From Isoetes taiwanensis (lineage: Eukaryota; Streptophyta; Lycopodiopsida; Isoetales; Isoetaceae), in the NCBI GenBank assembly GCA_021234155.1, contig JAJEKV010000110.1, forward strand, positions 2,818,338 to 2,882,337: a stretch of 64,000 nucleotides of DNA, read 5' to 3'. A program made the position numbers and the translations under genes. Position 1 is the first letter of the stretch; each line of letters opens with the position of its first letter. Below the pieces are notes generated by a model. That model was given only the letters and a program-made list of their open reading frames with translations. It was not told the origin of the DNA and made no database searches. Positions 62,511 to 64,000 of the stretch are shown piece by piece.

Positions 62511-62935
62511 TTGTCTGTGTTTCTGCAAGAACACATGACGAGGAAGAAAGGAGATCTCAATTTGGCCACTAGGAAGAGGATTGCAGAGGAAAAAGGCCAG
62601 GCTACTAGCTGCAAGAAGCTCTTCCAGTATCATAAAACTTCTGTGAAGGATGCCTTGAAAATCTGCACTGAGGGTAGCAAGATGAAAGAATAGAATAGAA
62701 TCTGCACTGAGGGGTAGCTGATGGTGATCATAAGGAGGATGGCAGTACAAAAACCCCTGAGTATAGCAAAAATATTAACAGGGATGAAGAGCCGAATACT
62801 GGAAGACATCTTAGCAAAATGGTCGGATCTATGGATGCACTTAGCAAAGAGGAAGCAATGCAACAGACTGAACCAGATCTACTACATGGCAACAAAATTG
62901 TGGAGTACAAGCGAGATATCCAGGTTTTTATGATT
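62511..62935 (+). other. Possible coding remnant, unknown
   Basis: The frame from an ATG at 62535 reads MTRKKGDLNLATRKRIAEEK, QATSCKKLFQYHKTSVKDAL, then stops. After a short TCTGCACTGAGG duplication (62660 and 62701), another frame gives DGDHKEDGSTKTPEYSKNIN, DALSKEEAMQQTEPDLLHGN and KIVEYKRDIQVF. Both look hydrophilic and protein-like, but no family is recognised. Confidence 0.25.
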
Positions 62936-62949
62936 AGGAGATGGAATTT

Positions 62950-64000
62950 ACTTTTCATTTGCTCATTTTAAGTAGAACAAGTAAGGTTGATTCATAAGGA
63001 AATAAAACCCAGGTTGAAAATGAAATTCTAGGAATAGATCTGGTTTCTTCATGGTTATTTAGATGTATTACTGTTATGTGCTTTTGGACCATAATGAACT
63101 AGAGAAAACAAGACCATAAAGGATTATAATTATGTGGCTGATTGGCTTTATAATGAACATAATAGAACTTCAGGCAATATTATTATGCAGTGGCGGAGAA
63201 CAGGGCTTTGTTGCTAACATTATTGTGTCCATAACTTTACTTGGCTTAATGCAATTCATAGTACAAGGGCTGTAACAGGTGGCTCAGACCAGTGTGATTT
63301 ATGCTTTAATTTTAAGTGTAATTTCTGATTTGCAGCTGGGTGTAATCTTGATTAATATGGGAATGTAGATTATGGCTGTTTACTGCAGATATTTGGATCT
63401 AATACTGCCTTAGATTGTAGGGGTTTGCAGTAGCCACTGTAAATTAAGTCTGATTTTCTATTTCCAGACCATACATGGCATTATTGCTTCTACTTGCCTT
63501 TGGTCTAAAGAAAATTAGATCGAATAGAGTATTGTACCTTAACCTTGTTTGTTAGATTACAAGCAGAATGAGGGGTGATAAGCTTAAAAGATCTTATGAC
63601 ACCTGCTACCCGGTGCAAGGCGACCATCTAATGCTTGTTTTTGTTCTTGTGGTGCAGGTAACAGGATCTTTTACTCCCTGCTGTGTTCTCGTTATGGAAG
63701 CTTGATAAGCAACATGGATTTTTAGTGACCTATTTGAGAATGACAACAACTAGACAAGTTGCATGGTTTTGGTTCATATCTATTATCTGATCTTGCTGAT
63801 TGAAAATAGGAATCTAAATTATCAAACATCTGTTTGTACTTCATAAGGATGTAATTAGAAATGGAGTGCTTTGCAAAACAATGATTCATTGACATGTGTA
63901 GTATGGTTAACCTGATGTATGGCATAATTCATGATCATTTTTTTGAAGTTATTTCGGTTTATATAATAAATGCAAGTCTGCAATTAAAAGTGTTGGAATT
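62950..64000. other. No supported gene
   Basis: AT-rich sequence to the window end, without recognised repeats, exons or motifs. Confidence 0.4.

Overview
The window is nuclear DNA of a land plant: AT-rich, intron-containing, with small exons that have canonical GT-AG borders, plant-type mobile elements (a Ty1/copia-type LTR element with an initiator-Met tRNA primer site, Helitron termini, a CACTA end, a LINE tail, a MITE) and recognisable plant genes. The mix of old unclassified transposons with cut-up reading frames suggests a large-genome non-seed plant such as a fern; that is inference, not proof. No bacterial-style operons, no CRISPR and no rRNA or complete tRNA were seen. Most long open frames are chance frames or pieces of decayed elements.

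Layout. 0-10.1 kb: an ATG12-type autophagy gene (+ strand, exons between 2483 and 10038) whose third intron holds a 6.2 kb terminal-inverted-repeat transposon (3260-9432). The transposon carries a broken transposase-like gene on the - strand and fragments of a 4-coumarate:CoA-ligase-like gene on the + strand. 10.2-13.9 kb: a CACTA-type terminus with a GC palindrome, and a small intact gene with its own TATA box and polyA signal (11109-11477). 13.9-17 kb: a decayed transposase-like gene (- strand) with a stop codon inside its HTHED motif. 17-18.4 kb: simple and degenerate repeats.

18.4-35.3 kb: the most unusual part. It is one large decayed composite region holding many frame-broken exons, two FCP1-like HAD phosphatase domains in the same orientation, a DUF8039-like piece, a possible Ulp1-like piece and a second transposase family on the - strand. 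It also has about sixteen copies of a GC-rich palindrome (core CGCGCCWGGCGCG), arrays rich in TGTACAT, and a miRNA-precursor-like hairpin. 35.3-37.9 kb has little besides short tandem repeats and a perfect inverted repeat.

37.9-44.9 kb: an LTR retrotransposon with 212 bp LTRs whose interior shows no gag-pol and appears to be interrupted by a Helitron. 44.9-47.9 kb: a degenerate repeat array and a 5'-truncated LINE with a 17 bp target-site duplication. 47.9-54.1 kb: a tandem duplication carrying two intact TauD/clavaminate-synthase-like dioxygenase genes (- strand), separated by an aldo-keto reductase pseudogene; the second copy has a 399 bp MITE. 54.4-58.7 kb: Helitron territory, with a PIF1-type helicase remnant, two related Helitron 5' ends, an unrecognised frame and a plastid-type pyruvate dehydrogenase E1-beta fragment probably captured by a Helitron. 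58.7-64 kb has almost nothing that can be supported.

The host genes that look intact are ATG12, the two dioxygenases and the small 11.1 kb gene; they do not form a pathway with each other.
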